From positions 353,396 through 417,395 of the forward strand of contig BCIM01000012.1 in NCBI GenBank assembly GCA_039545315.1: a stretch of 64,000 nt of DNA, given 5' to 3'. Source of the stretch: Kondoa malvinella. Its lineage: Eukaryota > Basidiomycota > Agaricostilbomycetes > Agaricostilbales > Kondoaceae. Numbering within the stretch: position 1 is the first letter of the stretch; each line of letters starts with the position of its first letter. The notes under the pieces were generated by a model, which worked only from the letters and a program-made list of their open reading frames with translations, made no database searches and was not told where the DNA came from. Of this stretch, positions 46,623 through 57,521 are shown piece by piece. Position numbers and translations under genes: made by a program.

Positions 46623-48600
46623 TTAAGCATAGCTAGCTCTGCACTGACCTAAAGGAGCGCTTATTGTTCGCGGCTGTCGCTTGTTAAAAGGCCGTAAAGT
46701 TCCCTGTTGGATGACATCAGGCCGGCTACCAGTGCCAGCAAGTGAAATTGGCCCGCTGCAGCTAGTCTGAGGGTGCGGATTCAGTTGTGGATACAGTATC
46801 TGACATGAATTCGTCAGCGCTTGTTCCGCGTGCAAAGGCGCTGGACTGACCAGCTGTTGTCGTTGCTCCTGTACACTTCATGTGCTTGCCTTCGAGATAA
46901 GTTCCATGTTGAAGTTGGGAGCAAAAGAACGGAAAGCACTCCGTGAGCCTTGCGTGTACATCTTCACAACCTCGGAAGAACGTCGCGCAGCCACAACGAG
47001 AGAATCAGAGACAAGGGAAATTTGAAGAGAGAACGGTAGCCTTTCCAATTTGCAGATTGATAGCAAGCCAAAGCACATGCCGTATCATTTTGCAGTACAA
47101 GACTTGATAGTACTGCACGCGCACCAGCTTGGGGGCTCAAGCACGTCCAGAACGACCTCTTTTCGCTAAACCATGACAATGCCTCGAATGACCGGCCTGC
47201 CATGCGGCCTAGTTCTTCAAATCAATTTCGATCTTGCATTAGACTCGAAAACTTGCCTTTTGACATGCAACACTGCAACAAGATGCAGTAGCGCATGCGG
47301 AACAAACTTTTGAATGGTGCTTGGGCGCGCGCACCGATGGCTGCCTTTCCGCAATGGGTACAAGCACAGATGTTGACTTTCGGAACGCATCAAAAAGCCG
47401 TCGAAATTGTAAGTGGGGAGAGACTCACACGGTTTCTTCAAATACTGTTGATCTACGACGCCTGGGACACCGTTCTTTCTTATTTCGACAAGTTTGTTCA
47501 TTAAGGACGAGAAAGTGGGCCGATGCTCCCATCTCGAATAGAAGCCGAATTTCCAGTCTGACCATTCCGTTTCGTTGTCTCCTTCTTCCTCAACGTATTC
47601 GCAAAGACCAAAGACGATCGAAGCAAGCAGCAACATTTCGCCAAGGCTGAATACCGGATCCTGATAGCCTTGGCCGAATTCATGGAATCTTTGGAACACG
47701 AGCATCATAGGGAAGGTCTAAGCTTGATGAATGGATGCGCTGGAATTGCGTATGACGGGAAACTTAGCCGCTGCATCGATGTACTGAACTTGCAGTTGCT
47801 GAACAGCTTGCTCAGTTTCACTGGAATTTCGAGTGCAATTCAAGTGAAATTCGTCGTAGAACATCTGCAAAAGGTGTGGAAGGGCTTGATGTAAATAAGG
47901 GGAATTGGTGAGCCGGCAATTATCACTTAGTTGAACAACCTGTGCGGCAGAGAGTCACGCCTCGAACAAGCGCCTGTATCAAAGTATACGGACCAAGGCA
48001 AACATTTTCAGACAGATACTAATGATACGAATCAAGATTGAACTGGGGTAGCCTTTCCAAGCCTGAGAGTGGGCAAACAGGCGACGCAAAGTCCAGGCAG
48101 CCTGCATCTGCGATAGCTCTCGGACACGCAAGTAGTGTTGACCATAGCTTCACGAGCAGCCCGCGATAGCCAAACTTCGTACGTCTGCAGAAGCTCTTCG
48201 AAGTGCTCGGCAAGAAGAAGCCTGACGATGATGGCGTCGGCTACACTGCGTCTCACAGTATGGCTGCCACACGAAGCAAATCAGCCAAGTACATGTGCAC
48301 ATACTGAGCAGCCAAACGAACCTCATGCCGAGCGGGTTGCCAATATGCCATTCGATAGAGTCGCAGGCTCGCGTCTTTTTGCTTGGTATAGGAAAATATT
48401 GGGCCATCCATATCCTAGCCCAAGTGACTTTCACGTCGTCAGGCGGCAGCATCTTCAGGGTTTTCGCTTGTAACATGCCGGGATCAATCATTTCCTCGCG
48501 CCGTCCAAACATCTTGAGCATCTCCTCATCCAACTCTGTCAACTCGCCGTCCATCTCTTGCTTCTTCTGTGGTATCCCTGATGTCACGGGTATTCTTGTG
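46623..48600 (-). CDS. multi-exon gene of unknown function
   Basis: Between the two F-box paralogues the minus strand holds a chain of protein-like exons: MDGELTELDEEMLKMFGRRE near 48480-48550; a helical block RHEVRLAAQYVHMYLADLLR near 48280-48340, then VADAIIVRLLLAEHFEELLQ and TYEVWLSRAAREAM to 48140; ALPHLLQMFYDEFHLNC near 47850; HEFGQGYQDPVFSLGEMLLL and WSDWKFGFYSRWEHRPTFSS near 47500-47690; KLERLPFSLQISLVSDSLVV near 46990-47060; and a Pro/Gln-rich end, stop near 46623. Intron positions are only partly resolved, and it may be two genes. The helices recall the middle domain of fungal regulators, but no zinc cluster was found. I assign no function. Confidence 0.4.
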
Positions 48601-48757
48601 GTTGGTATGCATGAAGATACGCGTAACGCGACTTCGACGCCAGACAGCCGCGATGATGAAACCTCCGGTACAGTCTAACAGGAAGATCTGAATGCATAAG
48701 TCTACGATATGTTATAAGCCGCGCAGGCCGTGAGTAGCATTACATCAGCGGAGGTAA

Positions 48758-49940
48758 TCAAGGGACCACCGCCTCGCTCGCAGGTGTTCTAGCAGAAGGA
48801 ACCCAAGGTCTACCCAGTCCGCTCATTAGGCGGGACAAGGAATCAAAGATGTTTCACTCACCCATAAGCAGCCGAATCCGCAAAGGCGATGTTTGTCTTG
48901 CCCGTCAACCTCTTTAGAGCTTGCACGTCTGCCTTGTTGGTGTCCTCCTCATACCCAACAAAGCAAGTAGTAAGCGTTTCGAGTCTGCAGAGGCGATTAT
49001 CCTTCGCGAGCCATCGTACAATATCGCCATGATCAATCGCGGAGATCCAGCTCAGGTCTAGTTGCTTGACTTGACGCATCTGTGGTAGCTTGAACAGAGC
49101 AGGTCGAAAGATCTGGCCATGAAGCTCGAGAGATTCTAGGCGACCAACAGTGCATTGCGACACAAGATCCAACCCAAGCTGGAATTCACCGCCTTCTTGT
49201 CCCACCCAAGCTTGCTCTACGTGTAAGCTACGAAGTTTGCTCAAACGGTTCTTGAATGTTTCGTGGACGATATATTCCGAAGGGGCGTTAGTTTCCATCA
49301 AACCCAATTTGAGATCCCGAAGAGCTTTAGTCTGCCCAAACATTCGGAGGAACACATGATTGAATATGAAGCAATCTTTAATTTCGAGAGACTTTAGCTT
49401 GGGTAGATGGATCGCAGTTTGGGAGGCGGTGTCAAGGTCTTGGTCGGGCTGACAGAAGCCTTGTAGCTTGAGCATTTCCAGCTGTGGTGCCCAACGACCT
49501 ACAGCTGGTTTGAGGGAGCCGACGGAAGCTATTCCAGATGATACTCGTAGAGTGAAAGAAGTAATATGCGGTAGGTTTGACAAGCGGTCGAAGAAGGCGG
49601 ACTCTTTGTCCGCCAGGTTGCCCGAGTAATGGATATCTAAAGAGCGTAGACGAGGGCAATGATCCAATAGAGGGAAAAGCTGGGCCCTCAAGACTTGCTT
49701 GTTGATTGCTTTGCATCCTGCGAATAAAAGAGATCTGACCAAAGGACGAATGGCCGTATGAATCTCCAAAGTATTGATCAGAGATGACGCTTGCGTCTCG
49801 TTGCCGGCAGACCCGTGCTCGTAGAGGAGGCTTGTCGAGGCAGCGGCGAAAGTCTTACAAGTTAATTGTACGGCAGGCAGAGTAGACGCAGGCAGACAGG
49901 CAAAGATGTCGATGAGTACTTCGACACTGAGAGTATCCAT
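48758..49940 (-). CDS. F-box protein with leucine-rich segment (copy 4)
   Basis: The ATG at 49940 (MDTLSVEVLIDIFACLPAST) opens with the F-box (VQLTCKTFAAASTSLLYEH). Leucine-rich strands follow (CPRLRSLDIHYSG, WAPQLEMLKLQGF, LPKLKSLEIKDC, LRDLKLGLMETNAPSE, RLESLELHGQIF, VKQLDLSWISAI). The long exon ends AAYG then TGA at 48858-48860, with the stop inside the donor GG|GTGAGT. An acceptor before 48788 adds an exon 48758-48788 reading YG-TPASEAVVP. Shared motifs with copy 3 (WAPxL, ANAPSDE versus TNAPSEY, the YG end and last-intron position) show common origin. SCF adaptor by family. Confidence 0.8.
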
Positions 49941-50312
49941 CTCTGTAGCTTGATGGCTGGAAGCGAAGGGCGGTCTAAGAGGTCACCTTCGCGAAGCTTG
50001 ATAGGAACAAAGGGATAGCAATTCCATTTGGGACAATTCTGGGTAAAAGGATAGCAGCTGTATGCTTGGCTGCTTGCCCAGGACAGGCTTCCTGTGACCC
50101 AGCAGGTTTCTCTCTTGAGCTTCGAGATGCCATGGAAAGCGAATTCAAGTCAACCACGAGCAGGCGCAACGGACGAGTACGATCTGTGCATAGGCGAGAC
50201 AAAAGCACAGCGAAGGCGTAACAGTATACTAGGCCCTCTTGTATAGTAGCAACTTGAGAGTCGTGGTGAGTGGACGAGCAAAACGCAAAACAATAGTGAC
50301 AGGTACATTGGA
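49941..50312. other. intergenic between F-box copy 4 and APP1 gene
   Basis: About 370 bases with the promoter of F-box copy 4 and the 3' flank of the phosphatase gene. A minus-strand frame (49975-50316) is without recognisable features. Confidence 0.35.
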
Positions 50313-52961
50313 TCATGGCTGAAGACCTCGCTGCTCCATCGCCTGCCGTATAATCTCAACACCCTCCGTATGACACTCTTCACCCGACCGGAAAACGCGA
50401 AAGACGACATTATCAGGTATCCTGTCGGCACAATCAGCACGTGCACCAGGCCAGACCAAGATACGCACTTCTCCTCCGCATCAGCTATTCGCTTGTAAAA
50501 GCCAGTGACAAGGCGAGTGAGAGAGAAGTCATCATTCCGCAGCGGGTTGTTGGGCGAAAGGAAATCGGTGTCTGTATCGGAAATACTTTCCGCTCGAGGA
50601 CGACCAGCATGAAGGACGTCCGGCATATAGTCAGAAGCTTTACGAGTAGGCTTAGGCGGTCTGGTCGATGTTTTGCTTGATGAAGATCCGACATCGCTGA
50701 AATTGAGTAGTGAATTTCGCCGTGATAGAGAAGGCATCTTGACCGAAATAGGAGTAGTGACATCCCTGTTCACTGTGATCAGTATAGCACTTTTCTCAAA
50801 AGACGTATGACCCACCGCAAGAAGATGGCTAAGACTCGACCAGGATATTCTGCTGCTATTGTGCTGTACAGCTCGAGATCTTGTTCGCCAGAGTCGCCGA
50901 CCTGTATGCCAAATATGTCTCTGAGATGCCGACGGCAAATTACAAGCGCATCACGCACCAGCACAAATTGCGATTCTGGAAAGCTTCGCAGAATCTCCTC
51001 GACGTTCTGCCGCTTGCGGTCACTTGCAGACTCCCACATGCCCGAAAGTAGACTAGAGCCTTGACCATATTCTTTGAGCTTGACTTGGCCATCTGGTAGC
51101 CCGACGGATTTCATGAAACCAACAATGACTTCGCTGAGCTCCCACTAGCGATCGAGGGATCAGCATTAACCAATAGGCCGCGCGAAGCGATACTTACAGG
51201 TCCATTCGAGACATCTGCTGTTGCTTCAGAATTGGTCTGCCTAGCGGGAAGCAACACTCACAATGCATCCCGGCGCCTTGTCTCATCATGGCATTGTACC
51301 ATTCCGCCATCCCGCTGACCGATATCCGATCATATGGCAGACAAAAGACTGTCCTGAAGATTGATCTTGTTCCACCAAGAATATGCGTATGTTTGCATGT
51401 ATCGTCAATCTGCCTTTCGATCAGCATGAAACCTAATGAACACCCCAGCACTCACATCTGATATCACCCTCGGTATGCCAGGTCGCATGACAGTCAACAA
51501 GCTCATATCCGCTCGACCCGTTGCATCCGCAGCCGTAGCATCCTCATCACTCGGCAACAATTCAGTAACGACCCTAATCTTTTCATCCACCCAATTCTCT
51601 TTATCGCCCACATCAAGGTTGATAGTCTGTTTAAACCCACCACCAGCCTTAGTCAACACTGTACCCCTTGCTAAACACCGATCTTCCTCCGTTCCTGAAG
51701 CACAACGAAAGACTGAAATCCGCACACGACGACCTTCTAATTTCTGACTGAAGAAAGCTCGAAGTCGTTCAGATAGATTAGCGTGAAGGTGCATCATGTC
51801 GAGACCTTCGAAATCAATGTGCGAAATTGTAGAAGCTGTAGAAGGTTTTCGAACGACTTTGGAAGTGATGCGTTGTCGGACCGATCGACTGCCATTTGAA
51901 TCGAGCGAGGAGATGGAAGATGTGTCTGACTGTGCTTTCGAAGGTGGGATAGTAGGGAAAGAATGCAAGTCATCTGGTGTGAAATTGGAATGTCGGAGTG
52001 GTGAAGGTTTCTCTAGGTTTGCGGTTAAGGCTGGTATATCGGAAGCTCGTTGAGCTGGACCTTGTGGTCGCGCTGGTCCGTTTGTAGGTCGAGGTGGTAT
52101 CGGCGGTACTTCTCTGGACGTGATCGTTCTTTGTGACTCTACTGACGATGGTTCAAGGGTCGGCGCGTAGAGTTTGGGAGTCTCGGAAGCATATTCATCT
52201 TCCGAATATTCATCTGGCTCTTCAGTCAGGTTCAAAGAATTCATCATTCGATCAACCTCATCATCGTCTGCGTCTTGTCTGATTTGGCCCAATGCGAGAA
52301 GTTGATCTGGAGTATTCTTTCGAGATGGTCTTTCCCTTTCAAGAGCGGTATTGTGCTGCCTCTTGATTTCAGGTGCTCCGCTAGCTTCTAGATCGCTTGC
52401 TGGAGGTGCAGCAGAAGAAGGTATCTTTGAAAGACCAGCAAATTGTCGGGCGATAGATACAAAGACACGCTGCGTGCGAGTTGCTTGATCGAGCGGTCTT
52501 GTGCGAAAGGCATAACCAGATATCTCCACATCAAGATGAGGCGGGCCACCATTCTGTCTGTTTCGTAGCACAGCATAACCAGGAAAGGATATGCATCGTT
52601 CTTCTGTGTATGCCTGAGCTTTGCGATCCTCCCTTCTTTCAGACGTAAAGTAGCTGCCCCATCTTGCGTTACCTCCTGCAGCAGATGGCAGAGCAGAGTT
52701 GGCTAGACTGTTCCACGCTCTGCTGCGTGTCGAAGGTCCTTCTGCACCATCAGGTGTGGTAGGTCTAGCGAAGTCTTGAGAAGCGGTCGACAATCGTGCT
52801 GAGAAGTTTGACAATTGGCTTGCTGCACCCTGACCGACTTCTCTTGATTGCAATAGTTCGGATCCTTTATTCAACACAGATGCTCCTTTCCCTAGGACCC
52901 TGCTTCTGAAGCTGCCGTTGCTGTACATATTGGGTCTTGACGGTTGTCCGTCTGTGCTCAT
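50313..52961 (-). CDS. APP1: APP1-type phosphatidate phosphatase
   Basis: App1 is an Mg-dependent phosphatidate phosphatase of actin patches and endocytic membranes (DUF2183 domain). The ATG at 52961 (MSTDGQPSRPNMYSNG) opens a large exon. The N-terminal domain has SFPGYAVLRNRQNGGPPHLD and RTQRVFVSIARQFAG, a disordered Ser/Pro/acidic insert follows, then LSERLRAFFSQKLEGRRVRI. The catalytic motif is completed across an intron: RVISD joined to IDDT gives DIDDT (DxDxT), then LGGTRSIFRTVFCLPYD, GMAEWYN, GLPDGQVKLKEYGQGSSLL and, after an intron, LVGDSGEQDLELYSTIAAEY. The C-terminus is a long disordered tail with PPKP motifs and a final block VVFRVFRSGEECHTEGVEII, stop 50313-50315. The proline-rich segments could bind SH3 proteins, as in yeast; that is inference. 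Confidence 0.92.
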
Positions 52962-53149
52962 CTTGACATTGGTGTACGCCAACAAGGGCCAGGTATACTT
53001 GCTTGCGACGGCGTGCCCACCGAGCTACGCTTGGTATTCGACGTTTTGGGAAGAGAAGTCATCACGTCACTCGGACTCTTGGATTGCAACAGCCTGCATG
53101 CTTGAGCCGCGCTGATATGCGTGCTAGCCGCGTCCCAATCATATTTCAT
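52958..53149 (-). promoter_or_regulatory. 63-codon uORF overlapping APP1 start
   Basis: An ATG at 53149 opens a frame that ends in TGA at 52958-52960, sharing bases with the APP1 ATG (ATGA). If the transcript includes this region, initiation at APP1 would need leaky scanning or reinitiation. An intron in the leader could remove it. Confidence 0.35.
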
Positions 53150-53432
53150 CTGTCTCTGTGTGCCCGCTGTTCAAGTTCCGCCGCTGTTGCATTGTACATC
53201 CTGCGGCATCTCCATGGTCGAGTCGACATGCCAGTATCGCCTTAAAGCAGTCCCAGGCTTCACTTTTCATCTCTCTACCCTCGGAAGCTCGTGGCATATG
53301 TACCGTCAAGTGATCGAACTAGCTCGTTTCCCGCCCGGAAGTTGCCATTTCATTGGTTGAGCGGAGTCTTTCTTTTTGACTCCGCAACCGGGTCCTATTT
53401 GCTTCTTCTTCTTTCCCTACAGTCAAAGCAAA
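53150..53432. other. divergent promoter region APP1/siderophore transporter
   Basis: Short region between two divergent genes, with C/T-rich tracts just before the transporter ATG (CTTCTTCTTCTTTCCCTAC). No iron-regulator GATA cluster (HGATAR pairs) stood out by eye. Confidence 0.35.
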
Positions 53433-55721
53433 ATGACACAAGAGCTCGAATGCACCGAGAAATTACCCAAAGATGCGCCCAACAAAAAACCAAGCAAGGG
53501 CGTAGAGCGCATAGAGGCACTTTCAGCTTCAATATCCAATTGGACTAGAGCATGGATCTTTGCTTCCATCTTTCTTCTTGCGTACGCCTATCGCCTGGAC
53601 TCGCTTGTTCGCCGGACAGTACGTGTCTTGAAGCAATCTGATAAACTCTGGTTGATGATAATGATTCTAGTATGAAGCGACTGCTACTGCTGCCTATTCG
53701 AAGCACACACTTCTCACTACCGTCAATGTCTTGCGCGGAGTTATGGCTGCGGTTGCGCAACCTACTTTGGCCAAATTAATGTACGTCTAAAGTCTGCTTT
53801 TACCTGCTGATACTCATACACACCGAACAGGGACGTCTTTGGTCGCTTCCAAGTTTTTCTCATCTTGATCACCTGCTACTTGGTCGGAACGATAGTCATT
53901 GCGACATCTAATTCTGTTCAAGGGTTTGCAGGTGGATCTGTGATCTACCAAGTCGCTTGGACAGGATCTATTCTGCTTTGTCAAGGCAAGCTTTTGCATG
54001 TCTCTACAAGCCCTCTAATCAAAGTGCAAATAGTATTGGTCGGGGATCTGACTTCTCTTCGTAATCGTGTCTTGGCTTCCTTCCTTCCAGCTGCTCCTTT
54101 CATCATCAATTGCTGGGTGTCTGGGTCAGCTACACTTCCTCTCCTGCTTCATCACCTCATTGATGTAAACAGAGACGTCACACAGGCCGTTCTTGGACCT
54201 GCAGGTACTGGCATTGGCTATCCAGGTTGGCGATGGGGTGCGTTATATTTCTCATGCATCTGGTCTACTCTTATATTCCGTATAGGTATTGGCATGTTTG
54301 CTGTGATCTACTTTGTCTGCGCTATACCACTTTTACTCGCCTTGATTTGGTCGGCACGTCAAGCTAAGAAATCTGGCCTCAAGGAAGAGCTCATGCCAGA
54401 TCGACCCTCGCTTGCTAAGCTCTTGGTAAACCTCTTCTGGCAGCTAGATGTCATTGGCATTACTCTGCTAGCGCGAGTTCCCTCGTCTCGCATCCAAGTC
54501 TGGTCTGATTGTTCAGATTAGGGCTGCCCTCTCGCTGATACTTGTGCCATTCACCATCGCCAAAGGAAATTCAGATTCTTGGAAAGCTCCGCACATTATT
54601 GCCATGCTGATCGTTGGCATCTGCTGCATACCTGTATTGGTCTTCTGGCAAAAACGAGCACCTTTCCCTTTGATTCCATTAGAGCTGCTCAAGAATCGCG
54701 GTATATGGGCTGCGCTACTTTGGGCTGCTACTATGAATGGTATGTGGTGGATTCAAGGAAGGTATGTGAAAGTCACGTCATATCTTGATAATTTAGCTTA
54801 CGTCGGTTGTTCAAGCTACCTTTACACTGTGCTCGTCGTGGCGGTTGGTCAATCTACAGCTAGTGCGACACGGATCGCAAACATTTTCTCCTTTTCATCT
54901 GTCGTGTCCGGCATCGCTTTGGGTTTTGCCATCAGAAAAGCACGACAGCTGAAGATCTTCATCATAATCGGCGTGGTGCTCTTGTATGCCTGTCCGGTCT
55001 GCTTATGCTTGAGCTGATCTAACATGTGCATTAGCATGGTAGCCTTTGCCTTGCTCATCAGGTATAGAGATGGTCTAGATGCATATGGAGGAATCATAGC
55101 AGGAGAGATTGTACTTGGTATCGGCGGTGGGTTCTGCGTGGTAAGCTATCTGCTCTGGCTTGCTATGGAAAGCTGACATCTCGAAAGTATCCTACGCAAG
55201 CATCCATTCAATCAAATACCAAACATGAGCATCTAGCAATCGTGACTGCGTTATACTTCGCCTGCTACAGTCTTGGTCAAGCTTTGGGATCAGCTATTGC
55301 TGGTGCTATTTGGTCAAAGTAAGCACTGTGATCGTCTCGTCGGATCAAGCTCATGCTCGGACAAAACAGCCTTCTCCCGTCCCAGCTGGCTCAAAGGCTC
55401 GCTGACCCAGAAGTAGCAGCTCAAGTCTACGCTTCGCCCTTCCTCGCTATCCGAAATTATCCAATGAGGTCGATAGAAAGAGAAGCCATCATCGCAGCGT
55501 ATGGTCATGTCCAGCGACTGCTTTGCATCACCTGCCTGGCTCTCTGCGTGCCTCTACTCGGCCTAACACTGTGTCTGCGGAACCATCGCTTGACAGATGA
55601 ACAGTCTCTTGGTGAATCTAATCTGATCATCAAGATACGCCAGGGCGAGCCAGGCAAGGAGGAGCTTCAAGCGCGGAATGACAAAGAGGATGACGAAGAG
55701 ACCGCGGCCGACGAGAAATAA
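53433..55721 (+). CDS. MFS siderophore-iron transporter (SIT/ARN family)
   Basis: A 14-helix MFS proton symporter taking up ferric siderophores. The ATG at 53433 gives MTQELECTEKLPKDAPNKK, then RAWIFASIFLLAYAYRLDS. The SIT signature block follows an intron: YEATATAAYSKHTLLTTVNV, RGVMAAVAQPTLAKLMDVFG. Others are VLVGDLTSLRNRVLASFLP, APFIINCWVSG, DVTQAVLGPAGTGIGYPGWR, FWQLDVIGITLL, FPLIPLELLKNRGIWAALL and FCVYPTQASIQSNTKHEHLA. The last luminal loop (SPFLAIRNYPM, then EREAIIAAYGHVQRLLCI) is characteristic of the family. The cytosolic tail is acidic and ends EETAADEK, TAA 55719-55721. About ten introns. The specific siderophore cannot be told. Confidence 0.9.
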
Positions 55722-56204
55722 AGACACAACAATGTTATTACATCTCCAATTGTATTACTGTAACAATCGGTATTCGGAGAAATGCACAAGTCCGAATTCA
55801 AAACCTTCGCAGAACCTTAGACTTGCCCTGTGACTTCTACTAGAAGATCAAATTCGGCGTTACTCTGCCAGATTTAGATTGCGAGTGCATAGGAGACATA
55901 TCTCTGCTCACTGACAGAATGCACAAACGGTATGACCAATACTTTACAGCGACACTGGAGATCCATTCTACTTTCCGTCGTCCATTTGGGGCAGTCCAAG
56001 CCGTTTGCAACATCTATAGCCGATCAGAATCTGCTGGTGGTGTGTTAGCGAAGCTGATCTCCGAAGGAAATAACTTACTTGAGCAGGAATGGACGCATCA
56101 CTAGAGAGACTCGGAAAGGACAGGCTTCAATTCTCTTCTCGCCTTTCTCTCCTTATAGTCTCGCTGAATAGTTCTCCAGCGCTCGTCCGAGATGAGGAGC
56201 ATGC
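55722..56204. other. intergenic, convergent 3' region
   Basis: About 480 bases between the ends of the siderophore transporter and the minus-strand gene at 56205. Short frames (plus 55919-56104) lack recognisable features. No terminator-like or repeat element was noticed. Confidence 0.35.
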
Positions 56205-56768
56205 TCAAAACGGCTCCGGTCGCACATAATCAGGATTTCTCTTCTTGACCAAATGCGCAGCCACAGATCCTGCCGGCGCTCGTTTCGTGACTCGACAAAG
56301 CACGTCACGCTCGATGACCGCTTTTCGTAGACCGCTCTGCCTAGTCTCTTGTCTGTCAATGTCGAAATCAAGCTGCATTTGACCGGTATCAAGATTGACC
56401 GCCTGAGCATCTTGGATGGTAAACAGAGGCCCTTGTGATGTGTTACTTTCAACAGAGTCGTCAGAGAGACTAGAACGAGAAGATGTAGAAGACGACTGAG
56501 AGGTAGAAGACGAATGGGAGGAACCGCTTCGGTTGAGTTCAGTGGCCGGAATCATGGTCTGTCGGAAGTCAATGCTTGGATTCGATGTTGACCATATGAA
56601 ACTGGCAGGCAAAGGTCCATAGTGGGAGAGAGGCGTTTCGAGATGGACTTCTAGAAGTTGCATACCGCTCTGATATCGCAAAGATCCGGATGTACCAGTC
56701 CTCGAAGACATGATTTTGCACAAGAAAGCGACATCTATGAGCTTGTGTTTGTTCAATCCAGTTGCCAT
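56205..56768 (-). CDS. hypothetical protein, Ser-rich centre
   Basis: An open frame of 187 codons from the ATG at 56768; a second ATG (MSSRTGTSGSLRYQSG) lies 19 codons on. Strand-like sequence (MQLLEVHLETPLSHYGPLPA) precedes IDFRQTMIPATELN, a Ser/Thr run of about 25 residues (SSSTSQSSSTSSRSS-type) and a charged end (LDFDIDRQETRQSGLRKAVI, VKKRNPDYVRPEPF), stop 56205-56207. A short coding stretch upstream (near 56800-56890: WPAVTYLYFDLGEGQP) may be an earlier exon. No family was recognised. Confidence 0.5.
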   Translation of the reverse strand: MATGLNKHKLIDVAFLCKIMSSRTGTSGSLRYQSGMQLLEVHLETPLSHYGPLPASFIWSTSNPSIDFRQTMIPATELNRSGSSHSSSTSQSSSTSSRSSLSDDSVESNTSQGPLFTIQDAQAVNLDTGQMQLDFDIDRQETRQSGLRKAVIERDVLCRVTKRAPAGSVAAHLVKKRNPDYVRPEPF

Positions 56769-56937
56769 TATTGAGATGTCTTCATTGGCTCATTTGAGCC
56801 CACGGGATACACGGTTGGCCTTCTCCCAGATCAAAGTACAGATAGGTGACAGCGGGCCAGACAGGCAGAGCAGGCGACTTCGAAGACACATTTGACATAT
56901 GAAGCTCGACGAAAGATTGCGAGACTTTGTGGTGCGC

Positions 56938-57153
56938 TCAGGAGTCTGGGCGAGATGACGTCTTTCTGAGGTTCTCAAGTACGTATGTGAGTGAAGCAAT
57001 GGTCGCCCGAAGCCTAACTGCTGCTTGTAATTCCGTAATTTCAGATGCCTCTCTCTCAGGTACAGCCAGCAAGGGACGCCCTGCAGATGAGTACAATATC
57101 AAGAACAAGGAAGAGACTAGCTCTGATGTGAAATGAAAATGCATACTGTACAT
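56938..57153 (-). CDS. small hypothetical protein
   Basis: The ATG at 57153 opens 71 codons: a hydrophobic N-terminal segment (ELVSSLFLILYSSAG) that could be a signal or anchor, then a charged amphipathic helix (REASEITELQAAVRLRATIA, SLTYVLENLRK). It could be an independent small protein or a 5' exon of the gene at 56205-56768. No homologue was recognised. Confidence 0.35.
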   Translation of the reverse strand: MYSMHFHFTSELVSSLFLILYSSAGRPLLAVPEREASEITELQAAVRLRATIASLTYVLENLRKTSSRPDS

Positions 57154-57521
57154 ATCTACACTGTGCTTGATACAATCTGCTTGGCAGAAGTCACTGATTG
57201 TCCGTTCTCGCCGTCGTCCAGCTCTGCATACTACTCCTAGAAGGTTCTTGCACCGTTATCCGCGGCACATTCTGCTGCTGCTGCGTTTCCAATTCCTCTG
57301 CGCCATAAAAGGAATTCTCCGGTTGATCCGTATGTCGAGGTTGCGCATCCGGCCAACTGGGCGTAATTGTATCTGTAGAGGTGTTGAATTCGGAATATGC
57401 GTCTAGCGTAGGGGAATGTTGGTGCGAGCCGTAGTTCTTTGCTGAGTTTGGGGTAATGTGCGTGCGCGAGTCTAGATGGTCTAGACCGGGCCTATGTCCA
57501 GCAGCATGGTGCGCCGAGAAG
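57154..57521. other. intergenic, no gene seen
   Basis: About 370 bases downstream of the TVP38 gene with no convincing frame. A weak plus-strand frame (57167-57406) is Arg-rich and probably not coding. Confidence 0.35.
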
